From contig NZ_OW485601.1 in NCBI RefSeq assembly GCF_937425535.1, positions 611,001 through 675,000 on the forward strand: 64,000 nt of DNA. Reading direction: 5' to 3'. The first letter of the stretch is position 1. Every line of letters starts with the position of its first letter. The notes beneath the pieces are model-generated. The model saw only the letters and a program-made list of their open reading frames with translations. It searched no databases and had not been told where the DNA came from. Of the stretch, positions 56,282-64,000 are shown piece by piece. The position numbers and the translations under genes are program-made. Source of the stretch: Rhodovastum atsumiense (lineage in GTDB: Bacteria > Pseudomonadota > Alphaproteobacteria > Acetobacterales > Acetobacteraceae).

Positions 56282-56928
56282 CAGTCGAAACTCGCCAGCA
56301 AGGCGTCGATGTCGTTCTGGCCCATGGCATTGGCCGGCAATTGCGGCCCGTGCAGCAAATCCTCCTGTGGTGAGGCAGAGGCCCGCGACGGTTCCCGCGG
56401 TGCCGGCTGCCCCTGCCGATCGCTGAACGCCGCCACGATGTGGGCCACCTTGGCTTCGATTGTCTTCAGCGTCGCCACCACCTTGGTAATGCGCTGGCCA
56501 GTGATGTCCTGGAAGCTGCAGGCCTCGTAGATGCGCGTGGTCGCTTCCTGAAGCTGGTTGGACAGTTCGCCGTACTCGTCGCCGGCGAGTTTCCCGCCGA
56601 CGCTGTCCAGCGTCTCGCAGGTCTCCAGGATCTGCTCGGTCGCTGCGGCGGTATGCGCCACGATCGCGTCGAGTTCGTCGGTCGCCGAGGGAATATCGCT
56701 GGCATTGATGTCGTGCATGCGCAGCGCCGCGATCTCGGCCTTCGCCGCGGCGATGGTGCGGCCTAGCTCGGCCACCTCGCCGAGCAGGGCCGTCTCCGCC
56801 GCAGTCAGGTCGCCCTGCATCGTCTCCAGCACGGCGCGGACGATCTCGGCCACGGCCGTCACCTCCACCGCGGGATGGCGCGCCCGAATGGCCTCCAGCC
56901 GCGCCCGCAGGGAGGGATCGTCAGCCAT
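56281..56928 (-). CDS. cheZ: CheZ-family protein phosphatase
   Basis: A 215-residue helical protein that should dephosphorylate CheY-P. The long central hairpin is visible, and EACSFQDITGQRITKVV (about 138-154) contains the CheZ active-site glutamine and aspartate. The C-terminal GQNDIDALLASFD matches the short CheY-binding tail. Its start overlaps the cheY stop by 8 bases, and its stop touches the exported TPR-like gene. Confidence 0.9.
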   Translation of the reverse strand: MADDPSLRARLEAIRARHPAVEVTAVAEIVRAVLETMQGDLTAAETALLGEVAELGRTIAAAKAEIAALRMHDINASDIPSATDELDAIVAHTAAATEQILETCETLDSVGGKLAGDEYGELSNQLQEATTRIYEACSFQDITGQRITKVVATLKTIEAKVAHIVAAFSDRQGQPAPREPSRASASPQEDLLHGPQLPANAMGQNDIDALLASFD

Positions 56929-57307
56929 GACCCAGCACCTTCTCGATCTTCTCGCGCAGCGTCTCGGCGTTGAAGGGCTTGACGATGTAGTTGGAGACGC
57001 CGGCCTGCTTCGCGGCCACCACGTTCTCGGCCTTGCTCTCGGCGGTGACCATGATGAAGGGCATGGATTTCAGCCTGGCATCCGCCCGCACTTCCTGCAG
57101 CAACTGCAGGCCGGTCATCGGCTGCATGTTCCAGTCGCTGATGACCAGGCCGAAATTGCCCGCCCGCAGCTTGGCCAGGGCCTCGGCGCCGTCGGTCGCC
57201 TCCTCGACGTTGTTGATGTCGATCTGCTTGAGCAGGTTGCGGATGATGCGCAGCATCGTCTTGTAATCATCCACAATCAGGACATTCATGGACTTGTCCA
57301 GGCTCAT
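56921..57307 (-). CDS. cheY: Chemotaxis response regulator CheY
   Basis: A 128-residue single receiver. Acidic pair VDD (13-14), phospho-acceptor in LVISDWNMQPMTG (D58), threonine in IMVTAES and lysine in YIVKPFN are all present; MQPMTG is typical of motor-binding CheY. It starts inside the motE stop (ATGA) and overlaps cheZ, so the phosphatase and its substrate are co-translated. Confidence 0.93.
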   Translation of the reverse strand: MSLDKSMNVLIVDDYKTMLRIIRNLLKQIDINNVEEATDGAEALAKLRAGNFGLVISDWNMQPMTGLQLLQEVRADARLKSMPFIMVTAESKAENVVAAKQAGVSNYIVKPFNAETLREKIEKVLGHG

Positions 57308-58128
57308 TGTTTCTCCTCCGGGCGCAGGATTCGCGCCGACGTGGTGGCGGGGGGGGTTGCAGGGACGTTCGCGCGCAGGCGCAATTGCGCCAGTTCGGCG
57401 GTCACCAGGCGGGCGCGCTCGGGCTGCATGAATCCCAGCACGGGCGCCGCCTTGGACTCCTTCATCCGGTCCAGCACCGCCAGAAGCACCGGCAGGTCCA
57501 AATCGTTGAAGATCGTTGCCGCGTCACGCGGCTTCATGGTCTCGTAGAGCTTCACCAGGCCGCGCCAGTTGGCTTCGCCACGCTCGCGCCGGGTCGCCTC
57601 CAGCGCCTCCAGCCGGGTCTGCAACGCCGACAGTTCGTCCAGCCGCGCGGCCAGTCGCTTCTCGGCGGCCTGCAGCGCCGCCTCGCGGGCGCCCAGCGTG
57701 GAAGCCTGCGCCTCGATCTCGGTCCGGCGCGCGCGCAGGTCGAGCAACAACGCCCGTTCGCTGTCGGAAACCGGCGGCACCTGCGGCAAAGCCTGCGGCG
57801 GCGCCGGTGCTTCGGCGGGCCGCGCGGGCTGGTCCCGCGCCGCCTCGGACGCGGTCGCCGGCTCGGGCCTCGTGGCCTCGGGCCTTGTGACCTCGGGCGC
57901 GGGCCGGGTCCGGCCGGTGGAGGACACGGGCGCCGGGCCCCCGCCCGTTGCCGGTGATGGCGGCATGAGCGGGGTCGGCACCGTCGCCGCATGCGCCGTC
58001 TCCGGCGGCAGCACATGACCAACCAGCACCACCGACTTCACCGTCAGCAATGCCGCCATCGTTGCGATGGTGGCCGGCAGCAGCCGGGGAGGAGCCAGGA
58101 CGGCCCGCATGCCTGGTGCCTTCTTCAT
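57304..58128 (-). CDS. MotE-like protein with MgtE N-terminal-like domain
   Basis: A 274-residue protein with an N-terminal span (about 14-40), a long proline/alanine-rich periplasmic linker, a coiled coil (about 125-185) and an MgtE-N-like domain with MKPRDAATIFNDLDLPVLLAVLDRMKESKAAPVLGFM. This order matches alphaproteobacterial MotE, reported as a periplasmic chaperone or stator-associated protein. The start is ATG 58128, one base after the DUF6468 gene. It overlaps cheY by 4 bases. Confidence 0.85.
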   Translation of the reverse strand: MKKAPGMRAVLAPPRLLPATIATMAALLTVKSVVLVGHVLPPETAHAATVPTPLMPPSPATGGGPAPVSSTGRTRPAPEVTRPEATRPEPATASEAARDQPARPAEAPAPPQALPQVPPVSDSERALLLDLRARRTEIEAQASTLGAREAALQAAEKRLAARLDELSALQTRLEALEATRRERGEANWRGLVKLYETMKPRDAATIFNDLDLPVLLAVLDRMKESKAAPVLGFMQPERARLVTAELAQLRLRANVPATPPATTSARILRPEEKQ

Positions 58129-58129
58129 C

Positions 58130-58579
58130 TCAGCGCGCCATGCGCAAGGCCCGCAGCAGATCGCGCTCGGCCTGGCTGCGCAGCCGCGGCTCCGCCTCGT
58201 CCGGCCGCGACGGATCGCGGGACGGCTCCGGGGCCGGATCGGACGTGTCCTGGCCCAGGGGGCGCGCCACACGCAGCACCCGGTCCAGACGATCGGCGAG
58301 CTTCTCGCCGCGCTCGGTCAGGAAGGCCAGGTCGTCCTTCAATCCGGACGCCACTTCCGTCTGGCGCTGCACCTGCCGTCCCGTGCCCTCCGCCGCCGTG
58401 CGCAACCGCTCGATCCCCTGCTCGGCCGCGCGGGTGCTGCTGTTGAAGCCGGCCACCAGCTCTTCCAGCATGGCACGATCGCGCTTGAGCACCCCGAGTG
58501 CCCGCTCCAGCCGCACCGCATGGAACAGGGTCGCGGTGAGCAACACGAGAAGAACAGTTTCCAGCAGCCATTCCATCAT
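58130..58579 (-). CDS. DUF6468 flagellar-locus protein
   Basis: A 149-residue protein with one N-terminal membrane span (about 3-20), a helical cytoplasmic part (LGVLKRDRAMLEELVAGFNSSTRAAEQGIERLR) and a charged tail. It resembles DUF6468 proteins that lie between fliM and motE in related Rhodospirillales. No function is established. AGGA precedes the first of two tandem ATG codons (58579). Confidence 0.75.
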   Translation of the reverse strand: MMEWLLETVLLVLLTATLFHAVRLERALGVLKRDRAMLEELVAGFNSSTRAAEQGIERLRTAAEGTGRQVQRQTEVASGLKDDLAFLTERGEKLADRLDRVLRVARPLGQDTSDPAPEPSRDPSRPDEAEPRLRSQAERDLLRALRMAR

Positions 58580-58623
58580 TCAGGTCCTGTTGCGGGGGGC
58601 GGCTTGCGCGTGTGCCCATGGCG

Positions 58624-59676
58624 TCAGCGCTCCATCGGCTGGGGTCGCGGCAGGTCGCGGTCGATGCGCACGGCGATGCGGTTCTTGCGCCGCCCGACCT
58701 TGCCTTCGTACAGCGGTGTCGCGCCGCAACGAAGCTGCACCGATGCCCCCGGACCGCATCCCAGCAGGATGCGGCTGCCCGGCTGCAGGGCCAGCACATC
58801 GGACAGGCGCATCACCTGTTCGTCCAGCACCACCGCGAGGTCGATGTCGGTGTTCCACAGCTCCTCGGCGAGATGCGTCTCCCAGATCGAATCGCGGCCG
58901 AACTTCTCTCCCATGAACTGCTGCAGCAGCAGCTCACGCACCGGCTCGAGCGTGGCATAGGGCAACAGCAGCTCGAGCCGTCCGCCGCGATCCTCCATCT
59001 CGATGCGCAACGGCACCAGCACCGCCGCGTTCGACAGCCGGCTGACCGCGGCGAAGCGCGGATTCACCTCGAGGCGCTCGAAGCGGAATGTCACCGGGCA
59101 TAGCGGATCGAAGCTCGCGGTCAGGTCGGCCAGCACCACCTGGATCATCCGCTCGACCAGGGTGCGCTCGATCGTGGTATAGGGCCGCCCCTCGATGCGC
59201 ATCGCGGCGGTGCCGCGGCGTCCGCCGAGCAGCACGTCCACGATCGAATAGATCATGGCGGAGTCGACCACCATCAGGCCGTAATTGTCCCACTCCTCCG
59301 CCTTGAACACCGCCAGCATCGCCGGCAGGGGGATGGAGTTGAGGTAGTCGCCGAAGCGAAGCGACGCGATGTCGTCGATCGAGACCTCGACATTGTCGCT
59401 GGTGAAGTTGCGCAGGCTGGTCGACATGATGCGCACCAGCCGGTCGAACACGATCTCCAGCATCGGCAGCCGGTCGTAGCTGACCAGCCCCGAGCTGATG
59501 ATCTTCTGCATGCCCGAACGGCTTTCGCCGTCCGCGCGCCGGTTGTCGAAGCCGAGCAGGCTGTCGATCTCGGCCTGATTCAGGTCCCGATGCGCCTGCA
59601 CCGGCATCGCGCCGGCCGCGGCTTCCTCGGTTTCCGCGCCCCAGGCAGCCGCGAGGTCCTCGTCCGAGCCGCTCAT
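58624..59676 (-). CDS. fliM: Flagellar motor switch protein FliM
   Basis: A 350-residue C-ring protein. LNQAEIDSLLGFD near residue 33 is the switch-protein motif, followed by a CheC-like middle domain (LEIVFDRLVRIMSTSLRNFTSDNVEV, PLPAMLAVFKAEEWDNYGLMVVDSAMIYSIVDVLLGG) and a C-terminal SpoA domain (DVLALQPGSRILL). It binds CheY-P to reverse or stop rotation. The start overlaps the fliL stop (ATGA). Confidence 0.96.
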   Translation of the reverse strand: MSGSDEDLAAAWGAETEEAAAGAMPVQAHRDLNQAEIDSLLGFDNRRADGESRSGMQKIISSGLVSYDRLPMLEIVFDRLVRIMSTSLRNFTSDNVEVSIDDIASLRFGDYLNSIPLPAMLAVFKAEEWDNYGLMVVDSAMIYSIVDVLLGGRRGTAAMRIEGRPYTTIERTLVERMIQVVLADLTASFDPLCPVTFRFERLEVNPRFAAVSRLSNAAVLVPLRIEMEDRGGRLELLLPYATLEPVRELLLQQFMGEKFGRDSIWETHLAEELWNTDIDLAVVLDEQVMRLSDVLALQPGSRILLGCGPGASVQLRCGATPLYEGKVGRRKNRIAVRIDRDLPRPQPMER

Positions 59677-60227
59677 TGCACCAGCAACTCCGTGAACAGC
59701 ACGTCGGTGACACGGGCCGGGGCGACGGCGAGATTGGCGCGCGCGATCAGTTCCTCGCGCAGCCGCCACGTGCCCATCGACCCGCGCAGTTCCTCGGGGC
59801 GCATCTCCCGCAGATAGGTCTGGAACAGGTCGAGCAGCCGCGGCATGACCGCGGTGACGGTGGCGCCGTCCTCGGCCCGCGCAAGTTCCAGCCGGGCCCG
59901 CAGCTTCACGAAGCTTGCCCGCCGCCCGGGCATGACATTGAGGTTGGAGATCATCTCGGGCAGTTCGACGAAGACCGGCAGATCCTTCGTGCCCGCACCA
60001 CCCGCCGCGGCCGGGCGCCCCTGGCGCGCCGCATCGGCACTTCCGGCCGGTTCGCCACCGGCGCTGCGGGATTTCCCGCCCATGCCGAACAGCGGCGGCA
60101 GGACGCCACCGAACCACAGCGCCGCCCCCGTGCCCGACAGCAGCACGGGCACCCCGATCAGAAGCAGGCGCCGCCGTGTGTTGACCGGGGCTGGTGCCGC
60201 CGTTTCGTCCGATGCCGCCGCTGCCAT
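59673..60227 (-). CDS. fliL: Flagellar basal-body associated protein FliL
   Basis: A 184-residue single-span protein. The cytoplasmic tail and span (RRRLLLIGVPVLLSGTGAALWFG) lead to a periplasmic domain with PEMISNLN, FVKLRARLEL and TYLREMRPEELRGSMGTWRLREELIARAN, the FliL pattern. It stabilises stators. The first gene of the seven-gene run to the exported TPR-like gene. The ATG at 60227 is used; a GTG six bases upstream is possible. Confidence 0.92.
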   Translation of the reverse strand: MAAAASDETAAPAPVNTRRRLLLIGVPVLLSGTGAALWFGGVLPPLFGMGGKSRSAGGEPAGSADAARQGRPAAAGGAGTKDLPVFVELPEMISNLNVMPGRRASFVKLRARLELARAEDGATVTAVMPRLLDLFQTYLREMRPEELRGSMGTWRLREELIARANLAVAPARVTDVLFTELLVQ

Positions 60228-60442
60228 GGTCACCCTGCCGCTCTGCGCCCGTGAAGAGGGATGTGAATGGGAAAAGAAGTCGCGCAATCTGCTGCGCGTG
60301 ACCGCCATCCTGGCCCGCCCAGGTTAAGAGATCCTGAACTTCGCGGCTGAACCTGCCGGATATGCGCCCGGCACCCGGCACGGATTGCCGATCGGCATCG
60401 GCTGCCCTGCCGGCCATGCGGCGTTTTCCGCCATCCCGGCTC

Positions 60443-60458
60443 TGGCACGCGCCTTGCG
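60443..60458 (+). promoter_or_regulatory. Sigma-54 promoter of flgF-flgG-flgA-flgH
   Basis: TGGCACG-CGCC-TTGCG at 60443-60458 matches the sigma-54 consensus, with the GG (60444-60445) and GC (60456-60457) elements exactly 12 bases apart. Transcription would start near 60469, about 53 bases before flgF. An imperfect palindrome (TGCGG-cgtttt-CCGCC) at about 60418-60433 could be a nearby activator site. Confidence 0.8.
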
Positions 60459-60521
60459 CTAAGGGACTTCGCTTCCATCCCCCTCGCGGCACGCCACCGC
60501 CGCCCGCACCGGATCCCGCGC

Positions 60522-61259
60522 ATGGACAACGCCACCAACGTCGCCCTCTCCCGCCTGGTCGCGCAGTCGCGGGCAATGGATGTCACCGCCACCAACCTCG
60601 CCAATGCCGGCACGCCCGGCTTCCGCGCCGAGCGCATGGCCTTCAGCGACTGGCTGTCACGCCAGCGCGGCACCCCGCCCGGCGGCAACACGGTCACCTA
60701 TACCCAGGATCGCGCCACCTATCGGGAACGCCAGGCCGGCACGCTCACCCACACGGGCAATCCGCTCGACCTCGCGATCTCCGGAGACGGATTCTTCACC
60801 GTCTCCGGCCCCTCCGGGCCGCGGCTGACGCGCGCGGGGCATTTCATGCTCGCCGCCAACGGCACCCTCACCGATGCCGGCGGCAACGCCCTGCTCGACA
60901 CCGCCGGCAAGAAGCTGCAGCTCGCGCCGGCCGACACCCACATCAGCGTGGCCGCGGACGGCACGGTCACCAGCGAGAACGGCGTGGTCGGCCGCATCGG
61001 CATCGTCAGCGCCGCCGACCCCAACCGCCTGCAGGCCGAAGGCAGCCGCCTGCTGAACGGCAACGACACCAGCACCACTCCGGTGACTGCGCCGCACATC
61101 GTCCAGGGCAGCGTCGAGGACAGCAACGTGCAGCCGGTGCTCGAGGTCAGCCGCATGATGAGCGACGTCCGCACCTTCCAGATGGTCGCGCAGTTCGTCC
61201 AGAGCGAGGCCGAGCGCCAGCAGGGCGCCATCGACAAGATCACCCAGAAGCGTTCCTGA
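60522..61259 (+). CDS. flgF: Flagellar basal-body rod protein FlgF
   Basis: A 245-residue proximal rod protein. The N-terminal rod motif (ALSRLVAQSRAMDVTATNLANAGTPGFRAE) is followed by the internal beta domain (ISGDGFFTVSGPSGPRLTRAGHFML) and the C-terminal VLEVSRMMSDVRTFQMVAQFVQSE. It is the first gene of flgF-flgG-flgA-flgH behind the sigma-54 promoter. Confidence 0.94.
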   Translation: MDNATNVALSRLVAQSRAMDVTATNLANAGTPGFRAERMAFSDWLSRQRGTPPGGNTVTYTQDRATYRERQAGTLTHTGNPLDLAISGDGFFTVSGPSGPRLTRAGHFMLAANGTLTDAGGNALLDTAGKKLQLAPADTHISVAADGTVTSENGVVGRIGIVSAADPNRLQAEGSRLLNGNDTSTTPVTAPHIVQGSVEDSNVQPVLEVSRMMSDVRTFQMVAQFVQSEAERQQGAIDKITQKRS

Positions 61260-61273
61260 CGGAGAATCCAGCC

Positions 61274-62059
61274 ATGCGATCGCTCGACATTGCCGCCACC
61301 GGCATGCAGTCCCAGCAGACCAACGTCGAGGTCATCTCGAACAACATCGCCAACATGGGCACCACCGGCTACAAGCGCCGGCGGGCCGAGTTCCAGGACC
61401 TGATCTACCAGAACCTGCGCCGCGTCGGCTCGAACTCCTCGGATTCCGGCTCGGTGGTGCCGGCCGGCGCGCAGGTGGGCCTGGGCGTGCGCACCGCGGC
61501 GATCTACCGCATCAACGAGCAGGGCAACCTGCAGCAGACCTCCAACAGCCTCGATCTGGCCGTGCGCGGCAACGGCTATTTCCAGATCACCCTGCCGTCG
61601 GGCGACACCGCCTATACCCGCGACGGCACCTTCGGGCTGTCGCCGGAAGGCGAGATCGTCACCGCCGACGGCTATGTCGTCGCCCCGGGCATCACCATCC
61701 CGAACAATGCGAAGGACGTCACCATCAACGCCAATGGCGAGGTGCAGGTGAAGCTGGACGGGCAGGTCACGCCCAGCGTGGTCGGCACGCTCCAGCTTGC
61801 CACCTTCCCCAACGAAGCGGGGCTGGACGCCCAGGGCGACAACCTGCTGCTGGAAAGCGCCGCCAGCGGCAGCCCGGTCACCGGCACGCCCGGCGCGCCC
61901 GGCTTCGGCACGGTCATGCAGGGCTTCGTCGAGACCAGCAACGTCAACGTCGTCACCGAGATCACCAGCCTGATCAACGCCCAGCGCGCCTACGAGATGA
62001 ACAGCAAGGTCATCACCGCCTCCGACCAGATGCTCTCCACCCTCACCAACCTGCGCTGA
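61274..62059 (+). CDS. flgG: Flagellar basal-body rod protein FlgG
   Basis: A 261-residue distal rod protein. MRSLDIAATGMQSQQTNVEVISNNIANMGTTGYKRRRAEFQDL is diagnostic. The C-terminus has FVETSNVNVVTEITSLINAQRAYEMNSKVI. GGAGAATCC precedes the ATG at 61274, 14 bases after flgF. Confidence 0.97.
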   Translation: MRSLDIAATGMQSQQTNVEVISNNIANMGTTGYKRRRAEFQDLIYQNLRRVGSNSSDSGSVVPAGAQVGLGVRTAAIYRINEQGNLQQTSNSLDLAVRGNGYFQITLPSGDTAYTRDGTFGLSPEGEIVTADGYVVAPGITIPNNAKDVTINANGEVQVKLDGQVTPSVVGTLQLATFPNEAGLDAQGDNLLLESAASGSPVTGTPGAPGFGTVMQGFVETSNVNVVTEITSLINAQRAYEMNSKVITASDQMLSTLTNLR

Positions 62060-62067
62060 CGCCTGCC

Positions 62068-63075
62068 ATGACCCCGCGCCTCCTGTCCCTCCTGGGCGCC
62101 GCCCTGCTCGCCACGGCCCCGGTGCCGGTCGCGGCGGCGACGCTGCGCCCCGCCGCCACGCTGGAAGCGCCGGTGGTGCGCCTCGCCGACCTGTTCGACG
62201 ATGCCGGGCCGCTCGGCGAGCGGGTGCTCGGCCCGGCCCCGGAGCCGGGAACGCGCATCGTGGTGGAAGCACGCCAGCTCGCCGCCATTGCCCGCCAGTT
62301 CGGCGTCGACTGGCGCCCCGCCTCCTCCGCCGACCGGGCCGTGCTCGAGCGTCCCGGGAAAGGCCTGCCGCGCGAGGCGGTGCTGGCGGCCCTGCGTGAT
62401 GCGCTGACGGGGGCTGGCGCGCCCGGCGACGGCGACATCGAACTGCCCGGCTTCATCGCCCCGCTGGTGGCGGTGGAGGCGGCCCCCGCGGTCGCGGTGG
62501 AGCAGATCGACTACGACGACGCGTCTGGCCGCTTCACCGCGATGCTGGCCATCAGCGGACCGGGCATGCCGGCCCAGCGCCAGCGCCTGTCCGGCCGGAT
62601 CGTGGAAATGGTCGAGCTGCCGGTCGCGGTCCGGCGCCTGCCGGTCGGCACCGTGCTGCAGCCGGGCGACCTGCAGACCGCGCGGATCCGCGCCGCGGCC
62701 CTGCGCAACGACGACGTGGTCCGCGACGCCGCCGAGGCGATCGGGCTGACATTGCGGCGCCCCGCCGTCCCGGGACAGCCATTGGCACGGGCCAATGTCG
62801 CCAGGCCGACGGTGGTGCAGAAAGGAGCCCAGGTGACCTTGCAGTTCACGACGCCCGGCCTGAGCCTGAGCGGCCAGGGAATCGCGCTGGAACCGGGGGC
62901 GCTGGGCGAGCGCATCCAGGTCCGCAATCCGATTTCGCAGGCCGTGCTGGAAGCCGAGGTGATCGGCCCCGGCCGCCTGCGCGTCGCCCCGGGCAGCACG
63001 CCGCTGCGGGCAACGCCGTCCCGGCGCGACGCCATCCTGGCGCGGCGGGACACGGCGCAGGCGGTCCTGCCATGA
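62068..63075 (+). CDS. flgA: Flagellar P-ring assembly chaperone FlgA
   Basis: A 335-residue exported protein (signal ends about VAAA). The C-terminal SAF-like part is typical: RRLPVGTVLQPGDLQTARIRAAAL, RPAVPGQPLARANVARPTVVQKGAQVTLQF and GERIQVRNPISQAVLEAEVIGPG. It is longer than enteric FlgA because of its N-terminal region, as in other alphaproteobacteria. It chaperones FlgI in the periplasm, though flgI is not next to it here. The stop overlaps flgH (ATGA). Confidence 0.92.
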   Translation: MTPRLLSLLGAALLATAPVPVAAATLRPAATLEAPVVRLADLFDDAGPLGERVLGPAPEPGTRIVVEARQLAAIARQFGVDWRPASSADRAVLERPGKGLPREAVLAALRDALTGAGAPGDGDIELPGFIAPLVAVEAAPAVAVEQIDYDDASGRFTAMLAISGPGMPAQRQRLSGRIVEMVELPVAVRRLPVGTVLQPGDLQTARIRAAALRNDDVVRDAAEAIGLTLRRPAVPGQPLARANVARPTVVQKGAQVTLQFTTPGLSLSGQGIALEPGALGERIQVRNPISQAVLEAEVIGPGRLRVAPGSTPLRATPSRRDAILARRDTAQAVLP

Positions 63076-63815
63076 CCCCCCGGCCGGCCGCCTTGCTGGC
63101 GGTCCTGCTGCTGCCGCTGCTGGGCGGTTGCGGCGCGTTGCAACGCCTGTCCGAAGTGGGGCGGCCGCCGCAGATGACGCCGAGTTCCGATCCCACCCGC
63201 GATCCCGCCTGGCGCCCCATGAGCCTGCCCATGCCAAGCGCGCAGATCGCCGATCCCCAGGCGAACGCCCTCTGGCGGCCCGGCAGCCGGGCCTTCTTCA
63301 AGGACCAGCGCGCGGCACAGGTCGGCGACATCGTGACGGTGCTGATCAACATCACCGACAGCGCCAACCTGCAGAACAACACCGATGCCAACCGCAACGG
63401 CAGCGAAAGCATGGGCGTGCCGAACCTGTTCGGCTTCGAACAGCAGATCCCGAAGATCCTGGCCGGCGCCAATCCCTCCAGCCTCGTCTCGACCAACAGC
63501 GCCAACAGCAATGTCGGCAAGGCAACGATCAAGCGCAACGAGGCGGTGGTGGTGCGTCTGGCCGGCGTCATCACCCAGGTGCTGCCCAACGGCAATCTCG
63601 CCGTGGCGGCGCGCCAGGAAGTGCGGGTGAACCGGGAATTACGCGAACTCGCGGTGACCGGCGTGATCCGGCCGCAGGACATCGGCAGCGACAACACCGT
63701 GCAGCACGACCGCATGGCGGAGGCCCGCATCGCCTATGGCGGCCGTGGCCAGCTCACGGATCCGCAGTCGCCGCGCTGGGGGCAGCAGGTGCTGGATATC
63801 ATCCTGCCGTTCTGA
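63072..63815 (+). CDS. flgH: Flagellar L-ring protein FlgH
   Basis: A 247-residue outer-membrane lipoprotein. The lipobox is LLGGCGA (cysteine near 19). Family strings are LWRPGSRAFFKDQRAAQVGDIVTVLINITDSA, KRNEAVVVRLAGVITQVLPNGNLAVAARQEVRVNRELRELAVTGVIRPQDI and the C-terminal WGQQVLDIILPF. It forms the outer ring around the rod. Unusually, flgI does not follow; a hairpin and an oppositely oriented gene end do. Confidence 0.96.
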   Translation: MTPRPAALLAVLLLPLLGGCGALQRLSEVGRPPQMTPSSDPTRDPAWRPMSLPMPSAQIADPQANALWRPGSRAFFKDQRAAQVGDIVTVLINITDSANLQNNTDANRNGSESMGVPNLFGFEQQIPKILAGANPSSLVSTNSANSNVGKATIKRNEAVVVRLAGVITQVLPNGNLAVAARQEVRVNRELRELAVTGVIRPQDIGSDNTVQHDRMAEARIAYGGRGQLTDPQSPRWGQQVLDIILPF

Positions 63816-63863
63816 CCTGCCCGGTCACAGGGAGCGCAGGAACGCCACAAAGGCGTGCCGGCC

Positions 63864-63899
63864 CCGCGGCGGCGACGGAAGGCACCGTCGCCACCGCGG
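63864..63899. terminator. Long hairpin after flgH
   Basis: Arms 63864-63878 and 63885-63899 pair over 15 positions with a single mismatch around a 6-base loop. It starts 48 bases after the flgH stop and probably ends the flgFGAH transcript. Confidence 0.6.
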
Positions 63900-63918
63900 C
63901 ACCGGCTTTCGATCCGGC

Positions 63919-63942
63919 GTTCCGATCCAGCGTGATCGGAAC
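63919..63942 (-). terminator. Hairpin after the gene entering from the right edge
   Basis: GTTCCGATC (63919-63927) and GATCGGAAC (63934-63942) form a perfect 9-bp stem with a 6-base loop. It lies 7 bases downstream of a minus-strand stop codon at 63950-63952. Confidence 0.5.
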
Positions 63943-63949
63943 ACGGGCC

Positions 63950-64000
63950 TCAGGCAGCGAGGACCGACACCGTCGGAGTGGCCTGAACCTGGGCATCAAC
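63950..64000 (-). CDS. C-terminal end of a gene continuing past the right edge
   Basis: A minus-strand frame open to the window edge ends in TGA at 63950-63952. The last 16 residues read VDAQVQATPTVSVLAA. A perfect hairpin follows the stop, supporting a real gene end. Too short to assign; a flagellar gene is possible by position only. Confidence 0.35.
   Translation of the reverse strand, partial: VDAQVQATPTVSVLAA

Noticed and set aside
53064-56426. Open plus-strand frame of 1120 codons
   Set aside because: Its composition is extreme (Ser, Ala and Arg runs) and no domain is visible; it is the mirror of the minus-strand exported TPR-like gene, speD and cheZ.

Overview
The window is high-GC DNA from an alphaproteobacterium, most likely a member of the Acetobacteraceae/Rhodospirillales. 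That placement is an inference from codon use and gene content. It rests on the motE–DUF6468–fliM–fliL flagellar block with a CheZ, the alphaproteobacterial type SOS box (GTTC-N7-GTTC) in front of recA, and abundant GC-rich palindromic intergenic elements. The sequence looks chromosomal: it carries recA, gatCAB, ruvX, a serine tRNA and flagellar genes. I saw no transposase, integrase, phage gene or CRISPR array.

Layout. 0.2-5.3 kb: a gamma-carbonic-anhydrase-like protein, an IlvD/Edd-type dehydratase, two lipoproteins (an M48 protease and an alpha/beta hydrolase) and a DUF3237 protein. 5.9-13.9 kb: one gene line encoding an enol-lactonase-like hydrolase, a CMLE/fumarase-superfamily lyase with a changed signature residue, a MalEFGK-type ABC importer and an Ldh_2 dehydrogenase. 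This looks like an uptake-and-breakdown operon for an unknown compound. 14-22.5 kb: PfkB-type sugar phosphate kinase, creatininase-family hydrolase, SphA-like outer-membrane protein, TrpB2, homospermidine synthase (preceded by a possible 43-codon leader ORF) and an N-terminally extended pyruvate kinase. 22.5-27.9 kb: a large hybrid histidine kinase behind an AT-rich palindromic region, a secreted ClpP-like protein, a GNAT enzyme and tRNA-Ser(UGA).

28-37.5 kb: a coherent sugar module. A ROK repressor (with a perfect 10-bp inverted repeat in front of its start), an RbsABC/Frc-type importer, a fructokinase-like kinase, edd and zwf feed sugar into the Entner-Doudoroff pathway; eda, pgl and pgi are not in the window. 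37.6-43.9 kb: a membrane M48 (Ste24-like) protease, gatB-gatA-gatC, ruvX and recA.

44-50 kb and 53.3-63.8 kb: flagellar genes. The first block holds flgB-flgC-fliE, fliQ-fliR-flhB with a translationally coupled sensor-less hybrid kinase, and a small unknown gene coupled to fliP. The second holds fliL-fliM-DUF6468-motE-cheY-cheZ and a 993-residue exported TPR-like protein, divergent from flgF-flgG-flgA-flgH, which has an excellent sigma-54 promoter. Between the blocks lie an RNase Z-like protein, a thioesterase, and speE and speD. The cell therefore appears able to make both spermidine and homospermidine.

A modular family of palindromic repeats (about 65-180 bp) occurs six times, mostly at gene 3' ends. 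The stems vary between copies with compensating changes while the loops stay the same.
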